DNA of 16,630 nucleotides from Deltaproteobacteria bacterium (GTDB lineage Bacteria; Bdellovibrionota_F; JAHFAK01). Positions within the stretch are counted from its first letter, which is position 1. Each line of letters starts with the position of its first letter. Under the pieces are notes generated by a model. It saw nothing but the letters and a program-made list of their open reading frames with translations, searched no databases and was not told the origin of the DNA. The position numbers and the translations under genes were made by a program. Positions 6,595 through 13,617 of the stretch are shown here, piece after piece. Where the stretch lies: NCBI GenBank assembly GCA_023250585.1, contig JAHFAK010000044.1:1-16630 (forward strand). The letters run 5' to 3'.

Positions 6595-7512
6595 CTAAAA
6601 CACTTGAGCACATGGCGAATTAGCTGGTACTGATTTATTTTTCGCAATAATTGATCTTAACCATTCAAGTCCTGCTGTTTTATACTTAGAAATAGTCTTC
6701 TGAGTAATGCCCAATCCTGATTCAATATCTTGAAAACTCTTTCCTTCTATAAACAGCATCCGCAGTACTGTCGCCTGTTGCTTCGATAATTGACCTAGCA
6801 ACTCCTCATTATTCCTTACTAATGATCCATCCGGATCAGCAAGCTCTCGTAACCGTTCAAGCCCTGCTGTCTTATGCTGAGAAACAGTATGCTGAACAAT
6901 GCCCAATTCTGATTCAATATCTTGAGGACTCTTACCTTCGATAAACAGCATCCGTAGTACTTTCGCCTGCTGCTTCGATAATTGACTGAGCAACTCCTCA
7001 TTATTCCTTACTAATGATCCATCTGGATCAGCAAGCTCTCGTAACCGTTCAAGCCCTGCTGTCTTATGCTGAGAAACAGTATGCTGAACAATGCCCAATT
7101 CTGATTCAATATCTTGAGGACTCTTTCCTTCGATAAACAGCATCCGTAGTACTTTCGCCTGCTGCTTCGATAATTGACTGAGCAACTCCTCATTATTCCT
7201 TACTAATGATCCATCTGGATCAGCAAGCTCTCGTAACCGTTCAAGCCCTGCTGTCTTATGCTGAGAAATAGTCTTCTGAGTAATGCCCAATCCTGATTCA
7301 ATATCTTGAGGACTCTTTCCTTCAAGATAGAGCTTTCGCAGCACTGTCGCCTGTTGCTTCGGTAATTGACCAAGCAACTCCTCATTGCTTTCAACAAATT
7401 TTCTTTCGCTTTCTTTTTGTTCTGCTAAAGTCTTGGCATAGCTAACAGACGATCCTGATAACAGTATACCTATAATGAATAGTACTGAATAGAAAAGTTT
7501 AGTATGTTTCAT
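6595..7512 (-). CDS. Predicted exported protein with four sigma-70 region-4-like HTH repeats
   Basis: The 305-residue protein starts with a clear Sec signal peptide (MKHTK, a hydrophobic core near 7-20, likely cleavage after SYA at 24-26). Four units with an exact 64-residue period follow, starting at residues 43, 107, 171 and 235. Each contains LSKQQAKVLRMLFIEGKS, then QDIESELGI, then a recognition-helix-like TVSQHKTAGLERLREL. This pattern matches region 4 of sigma factors (L-x-Q-x-V-L...EI-x-LGI...TV-x-x-x-x-x-x-L-x-x-L-R). The fourth unit is truncated and followed by a Cys-containing tail (CAQVF). A strong GGAGGG (7523-7518) sits 5 nt before the ATG, which fixes the start. A DNA-binding fold on an exported protein is contradictory, so its true function is unknown. 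It may bind nucleic acid outside the cytoplasm or the repeats may serve as a scaffold. Confidence 0.85.
   Translation of the reverse strand: MKHTKLFYSVLFIIGILLSGSSVSYAKTLAEQKESERKFVESNEELLGQLPKQQATVLRKLYLEGKSPQDIESGLGITQKTISQHKTAGLERLRELADPDGSLVRNNEELLSQLSKQQAKVLRMLFIEGKSPQDIESELGIVQHTVSQHKTAGLERLRELADPDGSLVRNNEELLSQLSKQQAKVLRMLFIEGKSPQDIESELGIVQHTVSQHKTAGLERLRELADPDGSLVRNNEELLGQLSKQQATVLRMLFIEGKSFQDIESGLGITQKTISKYKTAGLEWLRSIIAKNKSVPANSPCAQVF
6643..7386 (-). repeat. Tandem 192-bp coding repeats (four units)
   Basis: Units occupy 7386-7195, 7194-7003, 7002-6811 and 6810-6643 (the last partial). Units 2 and 3 differ at only about two of 192 positions by eye, whereas units 1 and 4 are more diverged. 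This implies a recent duplication or gene conversion of the middle unit. The repeats keep frame, so copy number can change without breaking the protein. Confidence 0.95.
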
Positions 7513-7517
7513 TGCTA

Positions 7518-7561
7518 CCCTCCATGATATCTTTCTCTATCATAATGATTTAATATGTCAA
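7518..7561 (-). promoter_or_regulatory. Putative promoter and strong RBS of the HTH-repeat gene
   Basis: On the minus strand TTGACA (7561-7556) is followed after 16 bp by TAGAGA (7539-7534), preceded by TGA, an extended -10. GGAGGG (7523-7518) is among the best Shine-Dalgarno sequences in the window and lies 5 nt from the ATG. The strong RBS contrasts with the nearly leaderless starts of several neighbouring genes. Confidence 0.5.
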
Positions 7562-7612
7562 TAATTATTAGTAACTCACCTTCCCGCAGTTTAGATTATA
7601 ATCTTCTTGATC

Positions 7613-7643
7613 GTCATCCTGCGGCTTGACCGCGGGATCCAGT
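7613..7643. repeat. Single copy of the GC-rich palindromic repeat
   Basis: GTCATCCTGCGGCTTGACC followed by GCGGGATCCAGT is nearly identical to the copy at 59-89, with one arm base changed (CCTGCGG for CCCGCGG). It lies in the 388-bp gene-free stretch 7513-7901, between the HTH-repeat gene and a second palindromic element. Confidence 0.85.
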
Positions 7644-7653
7644 AATCATAGTA

Positions 7654-7776
7654 ATACTAAGTTGCATTCAAACGCTAACTGCGTTGGCTTCGTCGTCGGC
7701 TCCTCAACGTACTATTACGTACGTTTGCGTCGCCTTCTCCTTGCCGACGTTTATCATTTTGAATGCAACTTAGTAT
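7654..7776. repeat. Long palindromic element with 19-bp terminal inverted repeats
   Basis: ATACTAAGTTGCATTCAAA (7654-7672) and TTTGAATGCAACTTAGTAT (7758-7776) are perfect inverted repeats around 85 bp. Inner arms CGTCGGC (7694-7700)/GCCGACG (7743-7749) and the ACGTAC...GTACGT core near 7708-7724 extend the fold. The interior is more GC-rich than its surroundings and contains no plausible gene. This looks like a small dispersed palindromic or MITE-like element. Confidence 0.75.
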
Positions 7777-7901
7777 GATACCTTTTGATGGAAAGCCGAC
7801 AGTTAACTTTTCGTTAAAAAAAAGACGCAGAAAAAGCTTTAAATATTGCTGAAAAGATATATTCTTTTGTTGTATCAAAAATGAAAAGGAATCTAATACT
7901 T

Positions 7902-8243
7902 ATGAATACAAAAGAAAATTTAGCCCAAAAACAATGTGAGCCATGCGAAGGAATTGGAAAATCACTAACTGAAGAAGAAGCACGCAAGTATATTAAACAA
8001 GTTAATGATTGGAAAATCTCTCCAAATAAGAAGTCAATCTATCGAGAATGTACCTTCAAAAATTTTATGGCCGCAATTTCGTTTATTAATCACATTGCAG
8101 ATCTTGCAGAACACGAGGGGCATCATCCCGATCTTCATCTGACGAATTATAAATCCTTGCGCATCGAACTTACGACCCATGCCCTCAATGGCCTTTCGAA
8201 AAACGACTTTATCTTAGCGGCAAAGATTAATGAGATATGTTAA
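7902..8243 (+). CDS. phhB: Pterin-4a-carbinolamine dehydratase
   Basis: The product matches the small PCD/DCoH family (about 100 residues). It has the N-terminal CEPCEG box (12-17 from this start), a DWK segment (36-38), and the hallmark AEHEGHHPDLHL (69-80) with the active-site His cluster, followed by ELTTHALNGLSKNDFILAAKI. The enzyme dehydrates 4a-hydroxytetrahydropterin, recycling the cofactor of aromatic amino acid hydroxylases; many bacteria carry it without an obvious hydroxylase, and none is seen here. I chose ATG 7902 because AAAGGA (7885-7890) precedes it and it fits family length. An upstream in-frame ATG at 7881 is possible. The stop overlaps the convergent MNT gene by 4 bp. Confidence 0.93.
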   Translation: MNTKENLAQKQCEPCEGIGKSLTEEEARKYIKQVNDWKISPNKKSIYRECTFKNFMAAISFINHIADLAEHEGHHPDLHLTNYKSLRIELTTHALNGLSKNDFILAAKINEIC

Positions 8244-8587
8244 GAATTTCTGTAAGCAGGTTTGATTATTTTTCCATGAGTTTTTATTTCATGAATGAGT
8301 GTGCTAAACCGATCATTAAGGTCTCGGGGATTCAAAGGAATGGGTTCTAACTTTGAGTCTATGTGTAATGCAAGTTTGCGAAGAAGGACTAATTCCTTGA
8401 AGTTATTATTTCCAAATTGAGAAGAAATAACTGCAAGATCAATATCACTATCAGTATGTGATTTTTCTTGAGCAAATGATCCAAAAAGAATTGTTTTATC
8501 AACCGTAATACCTTCTCTTTCAAGAAGTTTAATAAAATCTTGAATTTTTTTTTGTATTACCTTTTTTATGCGTGCTTTTTTAGCCAT
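8240..8587 (-). CDS. MNT-type nucleotidyltransferase, partner of the upstream HEPN protein
   Basis: This 115-residue protein is a minimal nucleotidyltransferase with GSFAQEKSHTDSDIDLAV (36-53). That fits G-S-x10-D-x-D, with Asp48 and Asp50 as metal ligands. A basic, lysine-rich helix precedes it (MAKKARIKKVIQKK). It overlaps the HEPN gene by 22 nt and is second in the pair, the reverse of the mntA-hepT order at 3831-4617. It probably acts as antitoxin by modifying or binding the HEPN partner. Its stop codon overlaps that of the convergent phhB gene, with no room for a separate terminator. Confidence 0.88.
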   Translation of the reverse strand: MAKKARIKKVIQKKIQDFIKLLEREGITVDKTILFGSFAQEKSHTDSDIDLAVISSQFGNNNFKELVLLRKLALHIDSKLEPIPLNPRDLNDRFSTLIHEIKTHGKIIKPAYRNS

Positions 8588-8952
8588 ACAAGAATTTCCT
8601 TTGTTTCATTGAGGTATTTTTGGGTAAATGAACGAGTAGCCTTTTTATAAAAGCTTAATTTATAATCATCATAACGGGTTTTAATATTAAATGAAGTTAT
8701 TTCAATCAAGCTATGTTTCAAATCTATGGACAATGGAATTCCTGCTTTTTCCGCAAGCCGAATAAGATCATGAGTAAATGGAGGAGCGCTTTCAGTATTT
8801 TTCACAATAATCGCTTTTAGATATTTTTCAACACTAAGGTGACAAAAAAATAGGGAATAATGAAATTTTTTGTTCTTAAATAACGATTTGGCGACCTCAT
8901 AATCTTGCTCAGATGAATGAATCCAATAGCGAATAACCTCTTCTCGCTTCAT
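8566..8952 (-). CDS. HEPN domain protein (COG2250-like), putative toxin
   Basis: The 128-residue helical protein follows the COG2250/PF05168 pattern. It has SSEQDYEVAKSLF near 13-25, then FFCHLSVEKYLKAIIV (35-50), THDLIRLAEKAGI (60-72) and a C-terminal KTRYDDY (91-97). The canonical R-x4-6-H of RNase-active HEPN proteins is not obvious, as is common in this subfamily. RNase activity therefore cannot be assumed. It is the first gene of a two-gene unit and its 3' end overlaps the MNT gene by 22 nt. It belongs to a different subfamily from the HepT at 3831-4277. No convincing promoter or Shine-Dalgarno was found upstream. Confidence 0.85.
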   Translation of the reverse strand: MKREEVIRYWIHSSEQDYEVAKSLFKNKKFHYSLFFCHLSVEKYLKAIIVKNTESAPPFTHDLIRLAEKAGIPLSIDLKHSLIEITSFNIKTRYDDYKLSFYKKATRSFTQKYLNETKEILVWLKKHA

Positions 8953-9016
8953 AAAGACTATGGTATCAGATGATATAAGACGCTGTAAAGTTTATTGATT
9001 TTTACAAGCAATCCAT

Positions 9017-9045
9017 TTGACAAAATTAATTCATCGTGTTAATAG
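9017..9045 (+). promoter_or_regulatory. Promoter of the 1099-residue exported protein gene
   Basis: Consensus TTGACA (9017-9022), a 17-bp spacer and TAATAG (9040-9045) are joined by an extended -10 TG (9037-9038). The ATG at 9067 follows a leader of about 14 nt that contains AGG (9058-9060) as a weak ribosome binding site. Confidence 0.6.
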
Positions 9046-9066
9046 GTATCTTTAATCAGGTTAAAG

Positions 9067-12000
9067 ATGAAAAGGATTATCGTCATAAGTATCTTTGGAT
9101 GTTTTGTATTATCCATTTATGGATACGCCCTCGACTGTGCACAATTATTCATTACTCCTACAGGGGAATCATGGAAGGTAGAAAGACTCGTCTACAGTCC
9201 GGGAGGGATACAGAACGCAGGCTTTACGGACTCTAATGGCAATCCAATTACAAAAGATTTTTTTGGAAACTACCCTCATTGGATCTATGTTATAAAAAAT
9301 AATGATTCTCTAGAGATTCGTTATTATGGTCCTCAAGATATAATTCGGGAATTTCCGGGGCATCAAAGCGAGATTGACTCTTTACGAAAATCAAAAAAAG
9401 AGGAACTCGAAATCTATCAAGAAAAATCCCGTCATATTAATACTGCTCGACGGGTGTTCGGATTAGCATTGATAGAAGAAAAGAGCATAGGAGATCGACA
9501 CTATACTGAAATCGATCAAGCCTATAAAGAAACCCACAATATGCTCTCTCTTCTATCACAAGAAGTAACCCTCGAAGCATTTACCGGTATACTCGGAAAT
9601 CTTTCCAAGCTTGGTAATTACTTACAAAAAAAGAAGCTTTCGAGTATTTCTGAGGATACGAGAATAAAGCTTATTGCAGTTTTAGAGAAAATCAAGGAAG
9701 GAAAAGCACTGACTCATGATGAAATACAATTTCTCATTCGACTCCATGAAGATATTATTACGTATCTTGAAGCTCATGATTTTAGTAAAGAGCGTTTGAG
9801 TTGGGGGCGTCGCCATGCTGTTTCCGAAGATACACTCTATCGCGCAAAGACTCCTGCATATCATGCCAATGTGTGGATTGCACATTGGATTCTCAAGAAT
9901 TTTGCCTCACGACTTCATGAGCTAACGATCATCGATATTGGAGCAAATAGCAGTATTTTATTTCAAGTTATGAATGAACTTAATCCTCGAGTTGCTCAAA
10001 ATATTATTGATTTTGAAAAGGATCCTGAAATCTATCGTGGAGCTCCTAATTCAATGAAAGTGCGAGGAGATATAGGAATCCTTGATGAGAAAACTCATTT
10101 ACCCAGAATAGAAGAAGCATCTGATGATTTAGCGGAACAATTTGTATCGACTCCTCATAATTTTGACATAGCAATAGCAAGCTTTATCTATGAACAGCTT
10201 GAACCACGTGAAGTTCGTTCATCACTTATTGCATTGGAGAATCTTTTAAGAGAACCAAAGGAAGGCGATGAACCACCAATTCTTATAATTGCATTGCCTG
10301 AGCATTCGCCGCTTATTGGATCAAACCTTGATCGAATACTGACGAACAATGGCTATACACCGATACTCGTCGAGGCACTGAAAAAAGTATCGTTAACACA
10401 GGAAGCAAAGGAACGAATAAGAAATGACCATGGTAATGAAGCACTTTCAATCCTTGAAGAAGCAGTGGACAAGGCATTTCATATAGGGGTCTATAGAAAA
10501 GAAGAATCTGCAGATAGTACAAAACTTGAAAAAATTAAGGTATCGGAATTAACGATACGTGAAAAGGTATCGAGTCCGAAGAAAAATGGAAAGCCACAAG
10601 AGGAAAGAAAAGTCGAATTTACTATTGAAAAGCTCAGGAATCTTGATTTACTTGCAGGTCTAAAAGCAGCTGACTTTACAACTGAAGCAGAGGGCGATGG
10701 TATCTCTATCCGAAGTCTTGTGAGTGATCCCGTCTATGCTGATTTTGAAGCACGACTTGCCTCTCTCGAGTATTTTCGTGGTCATCTCACGAGGGCTGAT
10801 CAAACGATGCTCGATTCAATGGTAACACTACTCAAAAACCAAAACACAACCTATCTTACACAGACTCAGGTAAATTTTGTCATGAATAAGCCTACTGAAA
10901 TCACACTCAAATATAGTCAGGCAATAGAGGCATCAACACCTATTCAACGAAAATTACAATTTGACTATGACCAAGCATATAAAGACCGTCGATCCGAAAT
11001 TATTACCGAAGTATCTGAAGGCAGAGAATCTGCTGCCATTGCTAAGCTAGGACGAGAGCTCAAGAACAAAGCCTATTCGCTATGGCAGCTCTTTGAAATT
11101 GAAGAAGAATATCGTATGAAGCATGATCAGGCAAGTCTTGTAGATGAAGTACGCAAGAAGTTTTCATCGTATGATTTTTCGGCAATTGAAGTTGGTGAGA
11201 TAGAGACATTCATCGATTCTGAAACAGGGGCTTTGCAGATTATTATTGATAATTATGGAAAAGGATTTAGAGAAAACAACGGAGCACGGTTAAGTCTCGA
11301 GGCATTAATTGAGCACTATGATTCAACGACGAGAAAAGATCTACAAGAAGTGATGAATCAACAAGAATTTAAAGCTAGGGATGGGGATACTATTAAATCA
11401 GGAATTTCGCATAATGGCTTTAAAGGACCATTTTATCGGTATTATCTCATGTGGCGGAGGATTTTGAAGGCCGCACGAGAAAAAAACCCCTCGATAGATC
11501 CATCGAAATGGTATGAACGAAAAACAGCAGAACTACTTTTAGAGCACCTTGGTGTTGAACCATCAATTGAAAAATTAGTAACCGAATATAGAGCACAGAT
11601 AGATCAATTCCTTAATCCTGAAACCGGGGCTTTGCAGATTATTATTAATAATTATAGAAAAGGATTTACGACAAACAACGGAGCAAGGTTAAGCCTCAAG
11701 GCATTAATTGAGCACTATGATTCAACGACGAGAAAAGATCTACAAGAAGTGATGAATCAACAAGAATTTAAAGCTACGGATGGGAATATTATTAAATCAG
11801 GAATTTCGCATAGTGGCTTTAAAGGACCATTTTATCGGTATTATCTCATGTGGAGGAGGATTTTGAAGGCTGCACGAGAGAAAGATCCCTCGATAGATCC
11901 ATCGAAATGGTATGAACAAAAAACAGCAGAACAACTTTTGAAGCACCTTGGTTTTGAATTATCAATAGAGCGATTAATCGAAAAACATACGGCACAGATC

Positions 12001-12366
12001 AATCAATTCCTCGATCCTAAAATGGGGTCACTGCAGATTATTATTGATAATTATGGAAAAGGATTTGCAGCAAACAACGGAGCAAGGTTAAGCCTCAAGG
12101 CATTAATTGAGCACTATGATTCAACGACGAGAAAAGATCTACAAGAAGTGATGAATCAACAAGAATTTAAAGCTGCGGATGGGAATACTATTAAATCAGG
12201 AATTTCGCATAGTGGCTTTAAAGGACCATTTTATCGGTATTATCTCATGTGGAGGAGGATTTTAAAAGCTGCACATGAATTTGATCCGTCTATCAATCCT
12301 GATGAATGGCACACACGAGAGACTGCAGAAAAATTACTTATGTACCTTAAGGCTCAACGGAAATAA
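9067..12366 (+). CDS. Exported multidomain protein: methyltransferase-like domain plus three 133-aa repeats
   Basis: The 1099-residue protein starts with a signal peptide (MKRIIVIS, hydrophobic to about residue 19, likely cleavage after GYA). Residues 95-245 are mostly charged helix. Residues 270-435 resemble a class I SAM methyltransferase: TIIDIGANSSILF (287-299) as motif I, IIDFEKDP (313-320) after strand 2, VRGDIGIL (332-339), and FDIAIASFIYEQL (366-378) as motif IV. The glycine-rich loop is degenerate, so catalysis is uncertain. A helical linker (480-710) leads to three 133-residue repeats from residues 712, 845 and 978, each with EHYDSTTRKDLQEVMNQQEF and FKGPFYRYYLMWRRILKAA. I do not recognise the repeat family. 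Its role is unknown, but it is probably periplasmic, surface-bound or released. Confidence 0.85.
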   Translation: MKRIIVISIFGCFVLSIYGYALDCAQLFITPTGESWKVERLVYSPGGIQNAGFTDSNGNPITKDFFGNYPHWIYVIKNNDSLEIRYYGPQDIIREFPGHQSEIDSLRKSKKEELEIYQEKSRHINTARRVFGLALIEEKSIGDRHYTEIDQAYKETHNMLSLLSQEVTLEAFTGILGNLSKLGNYLQKKKLSSISEDTRIKLIAVLEKIKEGKALTHDEIQFLIRLHEDIITYLEAHDFSKERLSWGRRHAVSEDTLYRAKTPAYHANVWIAHWILKNFASRLHELTIIDIGANSSILFQVMNELNPRVAQNIIDFEKDPEIYRGAPNSMKVRGDIGILDEKTHLPRIEEASDDLAEQFVSTPHNFDIAIASFIYEQLEPREVRSSLIALENLLREPKEGDEPPILIIALPEHSPLIGSNLDRILTNNGYTPILVEALKKVSLTQEAKERIRNDHGNEALSILEEAVDKAFHIGVYRKEESADSTKLEKIKVSELTIREKVSSPKKNGKPQEERKVEFTIEKLRNLDLLAGLKAADFTTEAEGDGISIRSLVSDPVYADFEARLASLEYFRGHLTRADQTMLDSMVTLLKNQNTTYLTQTQVNFVMNKPTEITLKYSQAIEASTPIQRKLQFDYDQAYKDRRSEIITEVSEGRESAAIAKLGRELKNKAYSLWQLFEIEEEYRMKHDQASLVDEVRKKFSSYDFSAIEVGEIETFIDSETGALQIIIDNYGKGFRENNGARLSLEALIEHYDSTTRKDLQEVMNQQEFKARDGDTIKSGISHNGFKGPFYRYYLMWRRILKAAREKNPSIDPSKWYERKTAELLLEHLGVEPSIEKLVTEYRAQIDQFLNPETGALQIIINNYRKGFTTNNGARLSLKALIEHYDSTTRKDLQEVMNQQEFKATDGNIIKSGISHSGFKGPFYRYYLMWRRILKAAREKDPSIDPSKWYEQKTAEQLLKHLGFELSIERLIEKHTAQINQFLDPKMGSLQIIIDNYGKGFAANNGARLSLKALIEHYDSTTRKDLQEVMNQQEFKAADGNTIKSGISHSGFKGPFYRYYLMWRRILKAAHEFDPSINPDEWHTRETAEKLLMYLKAQRK
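11200..12363 (+). repeat. Three tandem 399-bp coding repeats
   Basis: Units begin at 11200, 11599 and 11998 and keep an exact 399-bp period. A 75-nt core is identical by eye in all three (11302-11376, 11701-11775, 12100-12174), and the following GGCTTTAAAGGACCATTTTA block is also identical. Third codon positions are unchanged in these cores, which points to recent duplication or ongoing gene conversion. The unit ends are more diverged, and the third unit has its own C-terminus. Confidence 0.95.
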
Positions 12367-12370
12367 GAGT

Positions 12371-13531
12371 TTAAAGAGCTCGACGTTCTATAATAACTTT
12401 AAATTGTTCTGATTCACTATCGTTAATAAATTGAATATGAGGATAATGTTTTAAAGCTCGTAGGATTCCTAAGCCAACCCCTCGATAGGGAATCATTTTT
12501 GACATGACCGATGTGAGGATTGGATTACGAATTATAGAGACACCATGGGTGATATTTTCAACAGTTAAAGCATTCGGTAATTTACCGGGGTTAATTATCT
12601 CGATACGATTATCAAGAATAAAAATTCGAATCGGTGCACTGATATAATAATCACGATGAAGGTACGCATTAGTAAGTATTTCCTCAAAAACAATGCGTGG
12701 AATTTCGAGTTCACCTTCGGTGTTGATACCTTGGCCTTTCTGGATTTTTCGAATATTACGTAATATAAAACTCATCATTTCCTGATATTGAAATACCAGT
12801 GTTCCTTTGGCGTCTCTACTTTCAATATATTCATCGGTTGTTACATCATTTCCTTTAAAACACATACCTTTGGTAATGAATTGCGGATAGAATTTTTGAG
12901 GATTGTTAGCAAAAAGCATAATACCGCTGAATCGAAGATGAGGCGGTTCTGCGAGCTTTATATTTTTAAGAATCTGATCACAAGATCCGTCAACTTCATC
13001 AAAATCAATTTCATAATTTTTTTTATAAAAATTCTTAAAGGCTTCAAAATTGATATCATTGAGTGTCGATTCATTACACACGTGCTCATCAGCATACATT
13101 TTTCCCGATTCTTGAAAGAGTCTCTGCAACTCTTCTTCGGAAATTCTTCGCTTGTCAGCTCCATACCTTTTTACATATATCCCTTTATTTGTTGAATAAG
13201 GTTTACTTGAACCCTCTTTAAGGAAAATTACAACAAGTTTTTTATCCTCAATATCATAAACTTTGGTAAGAGGATTAATCGGAGGTTTGATTTTAGTCAT
13301 AACCGTATTAGAAATCAGTTGATTTAATTTACGTATCTCATCAGGAGATAAACCCATTAATTTTCCTGAATCATTAACACCAACAATAATAATTCCTCCA
13401 TGCGCGTTTGAAAATGCAACAAGTTCTTCCGCAAGTTTTTCTTCATTAATAATTTTTTCCTTTAATTGGGTAAAACTATCCTCTCCGCGCCGGATTCTTT
13501 CGAGTATTTCTTTGGATTCCATAGTAAACAT
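12371..13531 (-). CDS. AlbA_2 (Schlafen-like)/RecG-like ATP-binding protein
   Basis: The 386-residue product has an N-terminal AlbA_2 domain (PF04326 type): SFTQLKEKI (19-27) in the place of the usual EFKE motif and AFSNAHGGIIIVGVND (39-54). A C-terminal GHKL ATPase-like part (HATPase_c_4 type) follows, with FEEILTNAYLHRDY as N-box and RIEIINPGKLP after it. Proteins of this type are often annotated as RecG-related or transcriptional regulators, but the activity is usually unknown. A longer frame opens with TTG at 13567, but that TTG is the first half of a good -35 box. I prefer ATG 13531, with ATG 13522 as an alternative. It converges on the large exported-protein gene with a 4-bp gap. Confidence 0.88.
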   Translation of the reverse strand: MFTMESKEILERIRRGEDSFTQLKEKIINEEKLAEELVAFSNAHGGIIIVGVNDSGKLMGLSPDEIRKLNQLISNTVMTKIKPPINPLTKVYDIEDKKLVVIFLKEGSSKPYSTNKGIYVKRYGADKRRISEEELQRLFQESGKMYADEHVCNESTLNDINFEAFKNFYKKNYEIDFDEVDGSCDQILKNIKLAEPPHLRFSGIMLFANNPQKFYPQFITKGMCFKGNDVTTDEYIESRDAKGTLVFQYQEMMSFILRNIRKIQKGQGINTEGELEIPRIVFEEILTNAYLHRDYYISAPIRIFILDNRIEIINPGKLPNALTVENITHGVSIIRNPILTSVMSKMIPYRGVGLGILRALKHYPHIQFINDSESEQFKVIIERRAL

Positions 13532-13538
13532 GTGCGTT

Positions 13539-13567
13539 ACTATAGGGGTAATCCAATTTTGGGTCAA
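13539..13567 (-). promoter_or_regulatory. Promoter of the AlbA_2 gene, nearly leaderless
   Basis: On the minus strand TTGACC (13567-13562), a 17-bp spacer and TATAGT (13544-13539) form a near-consensus promoter. ATG 13531 is 7 nt past the -10 box, about where transcription should start, and no Shine-Dalgarno is present. A leaderless mRNA is therefore likely. Confidence 0.6.
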
Positions 13568-13573
13568 TTCATT

Positions 13574-13602
13574 TTGACATATACCTTAATACCTATTAGT
13601 TA
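13574..13602 (+). promoter_or_regulatory. Weak putative promoter of the exported glycosylase gene
   Basis: TTGACA (13574-13579) is consensus, but the -10 at 17 bp, TAGTTA (13597-13602), is poor. The TTGACA lies 6 bp from the divergent TTGACC of the AlbA_2 promoter, so the two -35 boxes sit back to back and could be controlled together. Confidence 0.35.
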
Positions 13603-13617
13603 CTCTACCAGTGTTCT

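Noticed and set aside
6643-7386. CRISPR-like array
   Set aside because: The periodic sequence is a 192-bp in-frame coding repeat without unique spacers.
7675-7878. 67-codon minus-strand ORF
   Set aside because: Its second half is the palindromic core of the 7654-7776 element; the product is low-complexity basic sequence.
9126-9140. Lipobox in the large exported protein and in the glycosylase
   Set aside because: The Cys residues follow ALD and HAL, without the small residue required directly before a lipoprotein Cys.
12788-13195. 135-codon plus-strand ORF
   Set aside because: It is antisense to the AlbA_2 gene, whose conserved motifs show which strand codes.
13532-13567. TTG start adding 12 residues to the AlbA_2 protein
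   Set aside because: The TTG is part of a near-consensus -35 box with a matching -10 box 17 bp away.
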